A stretch of 64,000 nt of DNA, from NCBI GenBank assembly GCA_032209605.1, contig JASFXZ010000001.1, positions 3,720,001 through 3,784,000 on the forward strand. Reading direction: 5' to 3'. The notes under the pieces are model-generated. The model saw only the letters and a list, made by a program, of their open reading frames with translations. It had not been told where the DNA came from and did no database searches. The stretch is from Mactromeris polynyma. Taxonomy: Eukaryota > Mollusca > Bivalvia > Venerida > Mactridae. Positions within the stretch are counted from its first letter, which is position 1. The number at the start of each line of letters is the position of its first letter. Position numbers and translations under genes: made by a program. Below, piece after piece: positions 45,901 through 51,246 of this stretch.

Positions 45901-47837
45901 TAGAATTAATTGTGTAGGCCTATTTAAAACAAATGTAACTAATATTTTAGAAAATTCCAATAAAAAAAAGATGTAATACATTATAAACAAATAAATCAAC
46001 TATAGAATAATTGATTGTAACTTAGAGAGGCAGAGACTAATAACAATACTATCTGTAAATGTATTGATCCATGTATGCATGGATAAACACTTTCAGCCCT
46101 GATGCCTTTTTCCAATAGGGGCTGTCGTACAGTCATAATTTTGTCGCAATAAATCATGGATGGAGACAGTAGGAAAATTAACGCACGTAAAATACATACA
46201 TTATGAGCTCCTTTATCTCAATGTTTTTTTCAGCATAGCTTTATGCCTACAATATTGATTTTGTCCTACATTTTAGACCAATCAAATGTTGTACATGAAG
46301 CGCAGTGTTCAAATATGCAACAAATTAGACGATTTGATTGGTTCATATTTTAAGCGGAGATGTACCAAACGGGGTGCCTCTAAAAGATAATTCAGTTTCC
46401 CGTAGCGTACCCCTCTGGCGAAATCAGAGTTCCGAAATAGGGCGATTCTTTAGCCATCATTCTATCTACGCCGTTCATCTTTTTTAAAGATATTTCTTGT
46501 TTCTTATTAGGTCAAACATATATTAAATAAATTATCAAATAACTGCTCCGAAATAACAGAGCCCATTCTTTCCACTAGGCAAAAATATTTTTTTATTTTG
46601 TTGTACTAGTATATTGATCCTTGTTTTTAAATATGAAATTTACACATTGCATTTACTTGTATACCAACAATTAGTATATGTATATTTACAGGTTTATGGC
46701 GTCATCTCCCTGCTATTTGTAATTGTCTCAATATCCGGCTTCTGTCTGGAGACCCTCCCACAGCTCAAACCGAAGATTAAACCTTTCAACGCTACAGCAG
46801 ACAATGAGACCTCAGGAGGGTGTGAAGGTGACACAAGCGTCAAGTACCTGATGACGCCGAATGCAGCCCTACAAATGGTGGACACGATATGTACAATATA
46901 TTTCACAATAGAGCTCATAGTTAGATTTACCTTTGCATTGGATAAGCCTGGCTTTCTCCGCTCCGCTATGAATATCATAGACTTACTCGCTTTAGTGCCT
47001 CTTTACATGCAGCTGATCTTGAACATGGAAAGCTTTAAATTCTGTTTTGTGAATGAGCGTCTAATGATTGAGATCATGTTTATTCTGCGAATTATTCGAA
47101 TGTTCCGTATATTTCACTTAGTGAAACATTATCAAGCGTTGCAGATTCTCGTCTACGCCTTAAAGGCTAGTTTGCAGGAATTATTAATGTTAGGCATCTT
47201 CCTGTTGATTGGAATGCTGGTGTTTGCAACAATGATTTACTATGCAGAGCGAAAGGACGCTGTTAGTCCAAGCGACCAATTTACGACAATACCAATGGGT
47301 TTCTGGTGGGCTATAATCACCATGACAACGCTTGGGTATGGTGATATTTATCCAGTGACTCCTATAGGGTATGTGGTTGGGACAGCATGTGCTGTGAGCG
47401 GTGTGTTACTGGTGGCTTTGACCTTCCCAGTAATTTCAAATAACTTCACATTATTCTACACTCACGTTCGATCAAGAAGTGGTCGCGTGGACCCTAACAA
47501 GCCCCAAACCACTAACGCAAGCATAGAACAACTTTACCAATCAGACGATGAGTCTGAAACTAAACGCCTGTATCAGAACACTCGAAGAACATCAAATGGG
47601 TCCATTATTTTGAGAAACCGTAGTTTTGTTATATCAAGGAATGTCTCTGGTATAACAGAGCTGTGCAGTAACGTTGATACGAATGGAACGTTGCGTTATG
47701 GGGCACACAAAGATGCCACGTCTATGATGGATGTGATTGTGAAGCGAGACGACTCTTGTTTATTCACAAGAACAAATTCCATAAAGGCCCATTCGGATGA
47801 TGGGGTCATGTATTCGGGTGAACAAAATATGTTGTAA
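9665..47837 (+). CDS. Shaw-like: Voltage-gated K+ channel, Kv3/Shaw-like (3 coding exons)
   Basis: Join 9665-9992, 16981-17246, 46692-47837; 1740 nt, 579 residues, all junctions GT-AG and in frame. The protein is a pore-forming subunit expected to tetramerise in the plasma membrane and pass K+ on depolarisation. T1 spans about residues 50-145 and carries the zinc-site pattern H-X5-C-X20-CC (H113, C119, C140-C141), typical of non-Shaker Kv channels. S1 starts at residue 199. The S1-S2 loop has two N-glycosylation sequons (N231, N236). S4 arginines are R331, R334 and R337, and the filter is TTLGYGD at 410-416, as in Kv3. Two features are odd: S6 has T-F-P (442-444) in place of P-X-P, and S4 has lost charges. 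The start is the first ATG after an in-frame stop. The tail holds an RRTS phosphosite-like motif. The family call is firm; exact orthology is not. Confidence 0.93.
11285..12460. repeat. 41-bp minisatellite, about 22 regular units plus degenerate flank
   Basis: The unit contains ACATTATATAACTGGGTACG, ACTTTACACATACTCGG and small variants (GGG/GAG/GGA, TGGG/TAGG). Units are regular from about 11530 to 12450. The left flank (11285-11530) holds related but decayed units. It lies in Kv intron 1. Confidence 0.93.
13012..13110. repeat. Dispersed repeat with two CRE-like palindromes, copy 1
   Basis: About 95 bp shared with 22500-22590, including GCTGTACGATTTCCAACC. Perfect TGACGTCA palindromes lie at 13049-13056 and 13077-13084. 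Confidence 0.7.
13859..13959. mobile_element. pogo/Tigger-like MITE, group 1, shortened
   Basis: It starts TACAGTAACACC, contains AAGACCACCT and GGGTGGTCTTAT, and ends ACTGTA. It is shorter than the other copies, so an internal part has been deleted. Confidence 0.55.
14590..14935 (+). repeat. Dispersed 230-bp family carrying an internal tandem expansion
   Basis: It matches the family seen at 22050, 39910, 45205 and 49150: GGGAATGCCGCC at the left, GGTGCAAGGGTAAACATG in the middle and a CCGACCAT segment at the right. The middle is expanded into four 54-bp units (14641-14856). Confidence 0.7.
14641..14856. repeat. 54-bp tandem repeat, 4 units
   Basis: Units begin CAGCCT at 14641, 14695, 14749 and 14803 and contain ACATTGGGCACTGAGGCGG and TGCAAGGGTAAACATGCATG. 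They are nearly identical. As 54 is a multiple of 3, both strands show false ORFs. Confidence 0.95.
15684..16460. repeat. 34-bp minisatellite, about 23 units, alternating subtypes
   Basis: The unit is built from CTGGTTTATGTGTCCCCTGG plus either ATAACTAGTGTAGA or ATAGCCAGTGTAGA. The two subtypes tend to alternate, and the block near 16095-16340 repeats a several-unit pattern, so there is higher-order structure. It lies in Kv intron 1, ending about 520 bp before exon 2. Confidence 0.95.
16981..17246 (+). CDS. Shaw-like: Kv channel coding exon 2 (second part of T1 and T1-S1 linker)
   Basis: The acceptor is CCTTTGCAG|GGGAG and the donor ATG|GTAAGT (phase 0). It encodes residues 110-198, including H113, C119, C140 and C141 of the zinc-binding pattern, W-rich sequence around KGWKKFQTKVW, and PRTSRAAM, which abuts S1 as in other Kv channels. 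Confidence 0.92.
17312..17500. repeat. Dispersed repeat shared with 63276-63450
   Basis: GCAGAAATTACTG, AGTGCTTAATTT and ACACTTTTCT-type blocks occur in the same order in both places, one in Kv intron 2 and one in a DDX24 intron. No coding potential is seen. Confidence 0.6.
17665..17888. repeat. 55-bp tandem repeat, 4 near-identical units
   Basis: Units start CAACGATTATGTTAAATGG at 17665, 17720, 17775 and 17830 and contain GTGCGTATAATATGCACAAG. The inner GTGCGTATAATATGCAC is nearly self-complementary. The near-identity indicates a recent expansion. Confidence 0.95.
18165..18300. repeat. Dispersed repeat also found at 16810-16950 and 60425-60515
   Basis: The shared blocks are GTCGAGTATTTCCCAAT, AATGTTGACGTC and TTTATAGAATTA-like AT-rich sequence. 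One copy sits immediately upstream of Kv exon 2. Confidence 0.55.
18835..19010. repeat. Two-copy tandem duplication, about 88 bp
   Basis: AACAAATC-AAGATGGTTCGGAATAGCC recurs about 88 bp later with few changes. This is a local duplication in Kv intron 2. Confidence 0.75.
21055..21341 (+). repeat. Dispersed repeat, 'CCGAAATCC' family, copy 3
   Basis: Same orientation as 4245-4550. It contains ACCACCAAGGCAATTTCTCT and TTACCTTACCGAAATCCACT, ending at GCGCCGACCATCTTTTTC. Confidence 0.7.
21591..21697 (+). repeat. Dispersed 230-bp family, decayed fragment
   Basis: It contains GGGAAAGTCACATACACAAG, ATGCCTCCCCACAGA and GGACTGTGGAGGTGTAAAT, in the order seen in the better copies. Confidence 0.6.
21731..22010 (+). 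mobile_element. tRNA-derived SINE
   Basis: A tRNA-like head carries box A TGGCCGACTGGT (21743-21754) and a perfect box B GGTTCGAATCC (21788-21798) at standard spacing. It is followed by about 200 bp of unrelated body. A decayed antisense copy of head and body lies at 26835-26935. The head does not close as a full cloverleaf, so it is a SINE rather than a tRNA gene. Confidence 0.75.
22050..22165 (+). repeat. Dispersed 230-bp family, partial copy
   Basis: It contains GCTACAGGGAACCCCCCATA, CAATGCCTCCCCACACAGAC and GAGGAGGTGCAAGGGCAAAC. It starts just after the SINE. Confidence 0.7.
22500..22590. repeat. Dispersed repeat with two CRE-like palindromes, copy 2
   Basis: It matches 13012-13110. TGACGTCA occurs at 22535-22542 and 22563-22570 with the same spacing of 28 bp between starts. 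Confidence 0.7.
22638..22735. repeat. Long hairpin, about 43-bp arms
   Basis: The left arm starts AGTTAGTAGATTTTAAGTAA and the right arm ends TTACTTAATATCTACTAACT. They pair almost perfectly and enclose a GC-rich loop around GGAGCGAGCGAG. Confidence 0.85.
22759..22986. mobile_element. MITE with about 27-bp terminal inverted repeats
   Basis: The left end CTTAGAATGTAACCTACATT and the right end AATGTAGGTTGCATTCTAAG are inverted repeats 228 bp apart. A second, partial left end sits at 22738-22758. There is no ORF. Confidence 0.7.
23442..23612. mobile_element. pogo/Tigger-like MITE, group 1
   Basis: It starts TACAGTAAAACCTCGATAAT and contains AAAACAGTGAAAATGGACTT. The right terminus is eroded. 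Confidence 0.7.
23681..23861. mobile_element. pogo/Tigger-like MITE, group 2, intact
   Basis: It starts TACAGTCGGACCTCGTTCAT and ends CGAGGTCTGACTGTA. It is 181 bp with complementary ends and TA at both sides, and is the best-preserved group 2 copy. Confidence 0.8.
24172..24300 (+). mobile_element. SINE fragment (same family as 25828 and 42243)
   Basis: It contains CACCCGGGAGGTATGGCTCG and GGGGCAGGTCATGTCCTTCT, matching the 25828 copy. A 30-bp segment (GGGAGGGGCAGGTCATGTCC...) is duplicated in tandem at about 24225-24284. Confidence 0.6.
24596..24830 (-). repeat. Dispersed 230-bp family, antisense copy
   Basis: It contains a C homopolymer (24626-24637), TGTCCTCTTTGATTCTCCTT, CTTGCGCCTCCTC, GGCATTGTCTTATGTATGTA and CTCCCTGTAGCAAC. 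The layout is the same as at 45205-45440. Confidence 0.75.
24960..25145 (-). repeat. Dispersed 230-bp family, second antisense copy
   Basis: It follows the previous copy in direct orientation, with TTATGGTCTGTTGGGCCATT, GAGGTCTGCGTGGGGAGG and GTGGCGTTCCCCGTAG. Confidence 0.7.
25828..26085 (+). mobile_element. tRNA-derived SINE, longest copy
   Basis: The head has box A-like TAGCTGAATGG (25830-25840) and box B-like GGATTGATTCC (25873-25883). The body contains GACAGGTCATGTCATTCTGT and AGAAGTTGTCAGCCGCTTGC, and the end is GGCGTTAAAC-like. The related copies are 24172-24300 and 42243-42475. Confidence 0.75.
26835..26935 (-). mobile_element. Decayed antisense SINE (family of 21731)
   Basis: On the minus strand GTCAGTTCTGATATGGCCGG follows a box B-like TAGAATC stretch, in the order found at 21770-21830. 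Confidence 0.55.
27987..28169. mobile_element. pogo/Tigger-like MITE, group 2
   Basis: It starts TACAGTATGGCCTCGTTTAT and ends GAACGAGGTCCGACTGTA; 183 bp, inverted relative to 23681-23861. Confidence 0.8.
28170..32093. other. Kv intron 2, mostly unique sequence
   Basis: There are no coding exons or clear transposons here. A short GC-rich island at about 30675-30740, containing TGGCACCCAACGGAGC, lies 5' of a TATATAAG at 30854-30861. It could be the edge of a decayed LTR element or a promoter, but I cannot establish either. Confidence 0.35.
32094..33010 (-). pseudogene. Decayed hAT (ZBED-type) transposase
   Basis: Read on the minus strand, successive frames show a BED-finger-like segment (SAAWKYFTRS ... 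HPSS) with its zinc cysteine pattern broken, then a VEGEGFRNLI segment and a SASIITDICTSAASESFTSV segment, then a DNAHHTDSA segment. These match, in order, the BED finger, the 'VEDEGFR' motif, the 'TTDIWTS' motif and the 'TDNAANM' motif of hAT/ZBED transposases. At least two frameshifts and a stop after the VEGEGF segment separate the pieces, so it is dead. Only about the N-terminal half of a transposase is seen. It lies antisense in Kv intron 2. The + strand ORF at 32209-32625 is its shadow. Confidence 0.72.
33818..33831. repeat. G homopolymer
   Basis: A run of 14 G. Similar G/C runs lie at 19910-19922, 24626-24637, 45222-45233, 56838-56851 (interrupted) and 57799-57810. Confidence 0.9.
34365..35110. 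repeat. 44-bp minisatellite, about 17 units
   Basis: The unit includes TTACTCAGCACTTTTTAAAC and AGTGTTGACCTATGAATATT. Variants (GATCTATG, CTTCTTAAAC, CATATT) are scattered. It lies in Kv intron 2. Confidence 0.95.
35516..35669. mobile_element. pogo/Tigger-like MITE, group 1, left end lost
   Basis: It contains GGAGCCTTGAAAATTGGTCT, GCAGTGAAAATGGACTTGAA and the right end AAGTGAGGTTTTACTGTG. Confidence 0.7.
36145..36621 (-). CDS. Unidentified intronless ORF, 158 codons from the better ATG
   Basis: The open frame extends to 36702 (185 residues). The second ATG at 36619-36621 has the better context (AAACATGA) and gives a protein starting MSATEPTHD. The product is basic, with several cysteines and histidines and no clear membrane segment or signal peptide. 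I do not recognise it. It is antisense inside Kv intron 2. No AATAAA is seen within 140 bp after the stop. The opposite strand also has open frames here, so the locus may simply be poor in stops. It could be a decayed retrocopy, a transposon fragment or chance. Confidence 0.2.
   Translation of the reverse strand: MSATEPTHDVILKLTILRHICKWDNNKHPCTNNPVYELYLRLREHNAALIVGSIRHQPNMSRKRPLKGTVCTKFYRNPSKAVTVLSVRIKYKQSNATMFIKLQKHSSCTLWDINDCIFYVPPCCVQLSNVDFVAIVKSIFVPRKLEIKNIYEKVQYFS
37234..37463. mobile_element. pogo/Tigger-like MITE, group 2, with internal duplication
   Basis: It starts TACAGTCGGACCTCGTTCAT and ends GAAGTCCGACTGTA. It is 230 bp instead of about 181 because the segment with GGACCTG ... 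CGGATAAA appears twice. Confidence 0.78.
37856..37886. repeat. Short palindrome related to 3784-3809
   Basis: TCTGGGACCAATA and TATTGGTCACAGA form an inverted repeat with one mismatch. The GGGACCAA arm is shared with the other site. Confidence 0.6.
38424..38621. mobile_element. pogo/Tigger-like MITE, group 1
   Basis: It runs from AATGGTAAAACCTCACTTAC to AAGTGAGGTTTTTACTGTA. It contains AACAGTGAGAATGGACTTGA. Confidence 0.72.
39910..40165 (+). repeat. Dispersed 230-bp family carrying a 45-bp internal expansion
   Basis: GTTACAGGGAACGCCACATA starts the element. The 45-bp segment with CATAGGACAATGCCTCTCCA is repeated three times (about 39916-40050), then the usual GAGGAGGTGCAAGGGTAAAC and GGCCGACCAT follow. 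Confidence 0.8.
40186..41512. repeat. 49-bp minisatellite, about 27 units, highly homogeneous
   Basis: The unit is built from GACGCAGATGTGATACATAA, GGTGTTGATCGCTCAACCTG and CTGATCGAG. Variants such as AATGTG (both ends of the array), GATATATAAG and a shortened CTAATCAGGGCG are clustered. It starts about 20 bp after the previous element. It is the longest array in the window. Confidence 0.97.
42243..42475 (+). mobile_element. tRNA-derived SINE (family of 25828)
   Basis: Box B-like GGTTCGATTCT lies at 42300-42310. The body contains GAGCAGGTTATGTTCTTCTG and GGAGAAGTTGTCAATTGCTTGC-like sequence, collinear with 25828-26085. Confidence 0.75.
43900..44815 (+). pseudogene. Decayed non-LTR (LINE) reverse transcriptase
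   Basis: On the + strand, pieces of a reverse transcriptase appear in order across several frames: TRRFPDSWK, then SNDRSISLHSTVSKVIECAL (the 'NYRPISLLS' region), then VIFGDINEAFDRV (motif A, with the catalytic Asp retained), then LSQGSIFGP (the 'PQGSxLGP' motif) and FLYINDI. Stops and frameshifts separate them, and an AT-rich stretch of about 250 bp is inserted between the second and third pieces. The catalytic [F/Y]xDD box is not found. Family cannot be assigned beyond a non-LTR element of the Jockey/CR1/RTE type. It lies in sense orientation in Kv intron 2. Confidence 0.75.
45205..45440 (-). repeat. Dispersed 230-bp family, antisense copy
   Basis: It has a C homopolymer (45222-45233), TTGTCCTCTTTGATTCTCCT, TTATGGTCGACCAGGTC, CCCCGAGGTCTGTGTGGAGA and GTGGCGTTCCCTGTAGCAAC. 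It is almost collinear with 24596-24830. Confidence 0.78.
45461..45705. repeat. 22-bp minisatellite, about 11 units
   Basis: The unit contains ATCTTCGTGCAATGGTGATG. The right-hand units change to GTGGTACC. It starts just after the antisense dispersed repeat. Reading frames on both strands here are array artefacts. Confidence 0.95.
46692..47837 (+). CDS. Shaw-like: Kv channel coding exon 3 (S1-S6, pore, C-terminal tail)
   Basis: The acceptor is TATTTACAG|GTTTATGG (phase 0) and the stop TAA is at 47835-47837. In order it encodes S1 (from residue 199), a glycosylatable S1-S2 loop, S2 with YFTIELIVRF, S3 with NIIDLLALVP, S4 with LRIIRMFRIFHLVKH (330-344), S5, the pore with WWAIITMTTLGYGD, S6 with VALTFPVISNNF, and a tail of about 115 residues ending QNML. 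The tail has an RRTS motif and Ser/Thr-rich stretches but no domain. Confidence 0.96.
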   Translation, partial: VYGVISLLFVIVSISGFCLETLPQLKPKIKPFNATADNETSGGCEGDTSVKYLMTPNAALQMVDTICTIYFTIELIVRFTFALDKPGFLRSAMNIIDLLALVPLYMQLILNMESFKFCFVNERLMIEIMFILRIIRMFRIFHLVKHYQALQILVYALKASLQELLMLGIFLLIGMLVFATMIYYAERKDAVSPSDQFTTIPMGFWWAIITMTTLGYGDIYPVTPIGYVVGTACAVSGVLLVALTFPVISNNFTLFYTHVRSRSGRVDPNKPQTTNASIEQLYQSDDESETKRLYQNTRRTSNGSIILRNRSFVISRNVSGITELCSNVDTNGTLRYGAHKDATSMMDVIVKRDDSCLFTRTNSIKAHSDDGVMYSGEQNML

Positions 47838-48591
47838 AATTTAAAAGTCATCACTTTTATTGACAATTCCACCGAAAACACATGGATTATTCTTTGATTC
47901 GAGTGACAGTGGACAGGAATTGTGGCTTTCGAGAAAAACTACTAAAGCTTTGGAGCTACACAAAAAAATGGATATTGCGCAGGATAAACGGAGTAAAAAT
48001 CATTATTGCTATATTTTTCATCAAAAGTAAATTCGTAAATTGTTTCATGCTACACAGTCATGCAGCATTCTTCAGTATTTTGAATCAAGTTTGGTGCCCC
48101 ATTCTAAATATAGAAAAAACATAATCATAAATTTAAAACATAGTGCTGACTGCAGAAGATTCAGCTCTGTAACGGGAATTGAACAGCATTTTATTCACTA
48201 CCTTTGAGAAAACCGCACCATCTTTACAGAGAGCGCAACAATCTCGGCTACTTTTTTAAGAATAACGTGGAGGAGAAGTAGTTCTGAAAATGGCTGCCGA
48301 AAATAAAAGATGTAATCTCTGTGGAAAGTATGGTAGCCTTTCGCACAAGAATGTTAAATTTTGATGGAATCACGGGAGATTATCACGAGTTATCTCCCTT
48401 TATTCCTTCTATAGTAAATGGTGTAATATACTATTGAAGGGATAAAGGGAGAGAACTTGAGACAATCTCATGTGGATGGAACAATAAGACAAATACTTGT
48501 ATCGTATATTTTTGTAGTCTAGTTCTGGTCAAATTGTTTTAAACCTCAAGTTTGTTCTTGTATTCTGGTCTTCTACAAGTTCTGCAATAAA
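47838..48591 (+). other. Shaw-like: Probable 3' UTR of the Kv gene
   Basis: It is AT-rich sequence without coding potential. AATAAA at 48586-48591 is a plausible polyadenylation signal; others are possible. Confidence 0.4.
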
Positions 48592-49141
48592 ATATACATG
48601 GTTAGTGAAGTTTTTATAAACATCCCATAATGCTCTAGTTTATGAATATATAGACCATCATGGTACAATCAGGCATGTAGCCACGAGAAAGATATTTACA
48701 TAATAGGGCAATCAATGAAACCCCAGACGCAATGACTGGAAAATGACTGCTATTTCATTAGACCTTTTAGACAAAAAACACGAATTTCCTGAACTAATTC
48801 ATTAGAGCAAATCAATAATTTATACAAAACATAACTGATGATTTTTGAAGCAGGATAAATGGATTTTGGTGAATGCTGACAATTTTGTGTAATTATACAT
48901 TAAAACATGTCAGTAATTAGTTAATGGGAATTTAAAACAAGCTCAAGTTTTACGACAATAGGACCAACATAAAAACTGCTCAATCATTATGTTAATATAT
49001 ATGTGTATAGTCTTTATGTTTTAGCTGTTATTAACGTGGGCTATCTCTTATTTACATTTTGTATTTTTGAATAGTAAGCTTACTTTAGCATTTGATGTAA
49101 TTTGTTTTATGAATTTCAAATATGTTGTGTGTTGTTAAACA
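48592..49141. other. Intergenic stretch between convergent genes
   Basis: I see no ORF, RNA gene or repeat family here. Confidence 0.4.
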
Positions 49142-49612
49142 TGAAGTTGTTGCAGGGAACACCACATACATAAGACAATGCCTTCCCACACAGATCTAAG
49201 CGAAACAACAGTCTACAAAACATCAGAGACTAAGGAGGTACACGGGTAAAAATGTATGAACGGGGGAGCAAGGAATAGTCTGACTGACATTCAAAAACAA
49301 CCATAGAGAATTTAAGGGGACAAGAAAGGGGAAAGGGGGAGGGGATTGAGTGGATGGAATACATCACAGGACAAGGCAAGAAAGCCAGTAGATCCGGGCC
49401 AAAAACTTATGAATGTATTCCAGAAAATAGAACTTGCGTTCTGTATCATATGGTCAGTCTGACCCTTCCTTGCATCCCTTGTTGCCATACTGGTTTCTTC
49501 TTGCACCTCCTCAGTGCCCAATAGTTTGTACACTGTTGTTTTTCCAGGGGTCTGTGTAGGGAGGCATTGTCTTGTTTATGTGGTGTTCCCTGTAACAATT
49601 TAATATCTCTTA
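49142..49612. mobile_element. Foldback pair of the dispersed 230-bp family
   Basis: The left half (49150-49385) runs GTTGCAGGGAACACCACATA, ACAATGCCTTCCCACACAGA and so on. The right half (49415-49610) is its diverged reverse complement, ending TCTGTGTAGGGAGGCATTGT and GTGGTGTTCCCTGTAACAA. Together they look like one element of about 460 bp with long terminal inverted repeats. Confidence 0.7.
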
Positions 49613-50999
49613 CATTTTATTTCTTACAGGGCACACCTCCATGTTTGTGTAAAACAACAAACCTCTTTTATTAACTGTACGTAAGTTGTGCAATAAGTGA
49701 GATCTGTTGGTATGAAATATGAGCATCAACAAACGTGTGTATGTGTAGGAATATATTATACATTACCAGGGTTACTGTTTCGGCCAGAACGCTGCTCTGC
49801 CGAGTTACTGCCTAAACAGTTGCCCAAGAGCCCGACATTTCCATCTACATACGAAGTTAGTGATAGATTCTGTTCCTTGTATACATTTTGTAGGACGATA
49901 TTAAATAAACGAATAACGTTTTTAAGTTTTTATACTTCTAGTGACATATTATTTTACAAATTCAATTTAAGTTCTTATTCGCTGTTGTGTGACATTATAT
50001 GTGACGTCATCAGCACAAGACTCACTCTACACGGATACATAAGTTTAAAATTTCGAACTGGATAGATTTGTCACTACTCCATTTGTCAATTTCAATACTT
50101 AAGAGAAAATCTGTGATAGAATATAATGATAATAATGTAAATAATTCATTTTAAAACTAGTCACGTTTCACACTTGACACAACTATCTTCCTACGGAAAT
50201 ATCATTTCAAATGTCACTATTAAATGTCTACATTTGCTCAAACATGATACATAGATTAATTTCCTGTTTTCCCATATTTCACCAACAGTCTTTCAATGTT
50301 AAATCTTATCTTTTTTGGGAAATCAAACATGAAGGAAATGACAATTTCATCGTCAGTAAGTATGAACCTCAACATTTGAAGGCATAAAACATGGTGTGCA
50401 TTTAATGACAACCCCATACATTCAATTGATTAATATTTAAAGGATTATTCAAATTATGTTATTTTGTTTTGCAATCGATATATATATAGATGTTGTTGTC
50501 ATTTATCCATCCTGTAAGCTTTTTGGTAGATTTTTTAACACAATTTGTTTTCAATTCATTTTAAGGCTCATTTGCTTTGATCACTTCAGCAGATTCATAA
50601 AAAATTCAAAATTAAAAAGTCCATCCAAACATTCGACACAGATCAGAATTTGCACTTTCAAAGTATTTTATTAATGATGTATTTTTACCAAATTAATCTT
50701 GTAATGAGTAGGGCAACCTACATAGAAATATGAATTATTTATAGAAAAACATACAAAATGAATTACATGTACTTACATGTGAAAATCGGAAAACTATTAT
50801 TCATTATTATGTAATGATCCAATAAATGTTTATGGAAAACTTGTTTATTTTCTGTTTATATAAACCATATAGTCTACACCATACAAGGCAATCAGCATCC
50901 AAGAGTTAACCATGGAGTAACGTAACACGAAGAGCGCATCTCAGAATAACAAGGGAAACAACAATAAAGTTTGCATCATAGAACAAAATCAAGCAATTT
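49613..50999. other. Intergenic between the 3' ends of Kv and DDX24
   Basis: There is no recognised gene. An open + frame at 49697-50065 includes LPGLLFRPERCSAELLPK and is flanked by an acceptor-like TTACCAG and donor-like GAA|GTTAGT, so an unannotated exon is conceivable but unproven. Confidence 0.3.
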
Positions 51000-51012
51000 T
51001 AAAGTCATCAAA

Positions 51013-51018
51013 TTTATT
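51013..51018 (-). terminator. DDX24: Polyadenylation signal of DDX24 (AATAAA)
   Basis: AATAAA on the minus strand lies 59 bp past the DDX24 stop codon, a standard position for the signal. Confidence 0.65.
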
Positions 51019-51076
51019 ACTTAACAATCACATAACAACGATATAGATATCAATATCCAACCATCAGTTAACACAT

Positions 51077-51246
51077 CTAAGAGGATCCTTTCATCGCTTT
51101 CTTCATTTTTTTTTTCATCCTTATGTCTCTGCATCGTTCCTTCCAACCTTTTCCTTTTTTCGGAGAAGACGTATTGCTGGCATGTTTCAACAATTCACTC
51201 CCCGTCTTACTTTTCTTCACATTCGACATTGCATCTCCAAGACTTT
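51077..51246 (-). CDS. DDX24: DDX24 last coding exon (basic tail)
   Basis: It encodes a Lys/Arg-rich tail ending [12 protein letters not shown] then TAG. The acceptor is GTTGTTGCAG|AAAGTC. The basic tail is typical of nucleolar helicases. A polyadenylation signal lies 59 bp downstream. Confidence 0.92.

Noticed and set aside
47882..48124. 80-codon ORF just after the Kv stop
   Set aside because: It lies in the probable 3' UTR, has no domain and has no splice link to the Kv frame.
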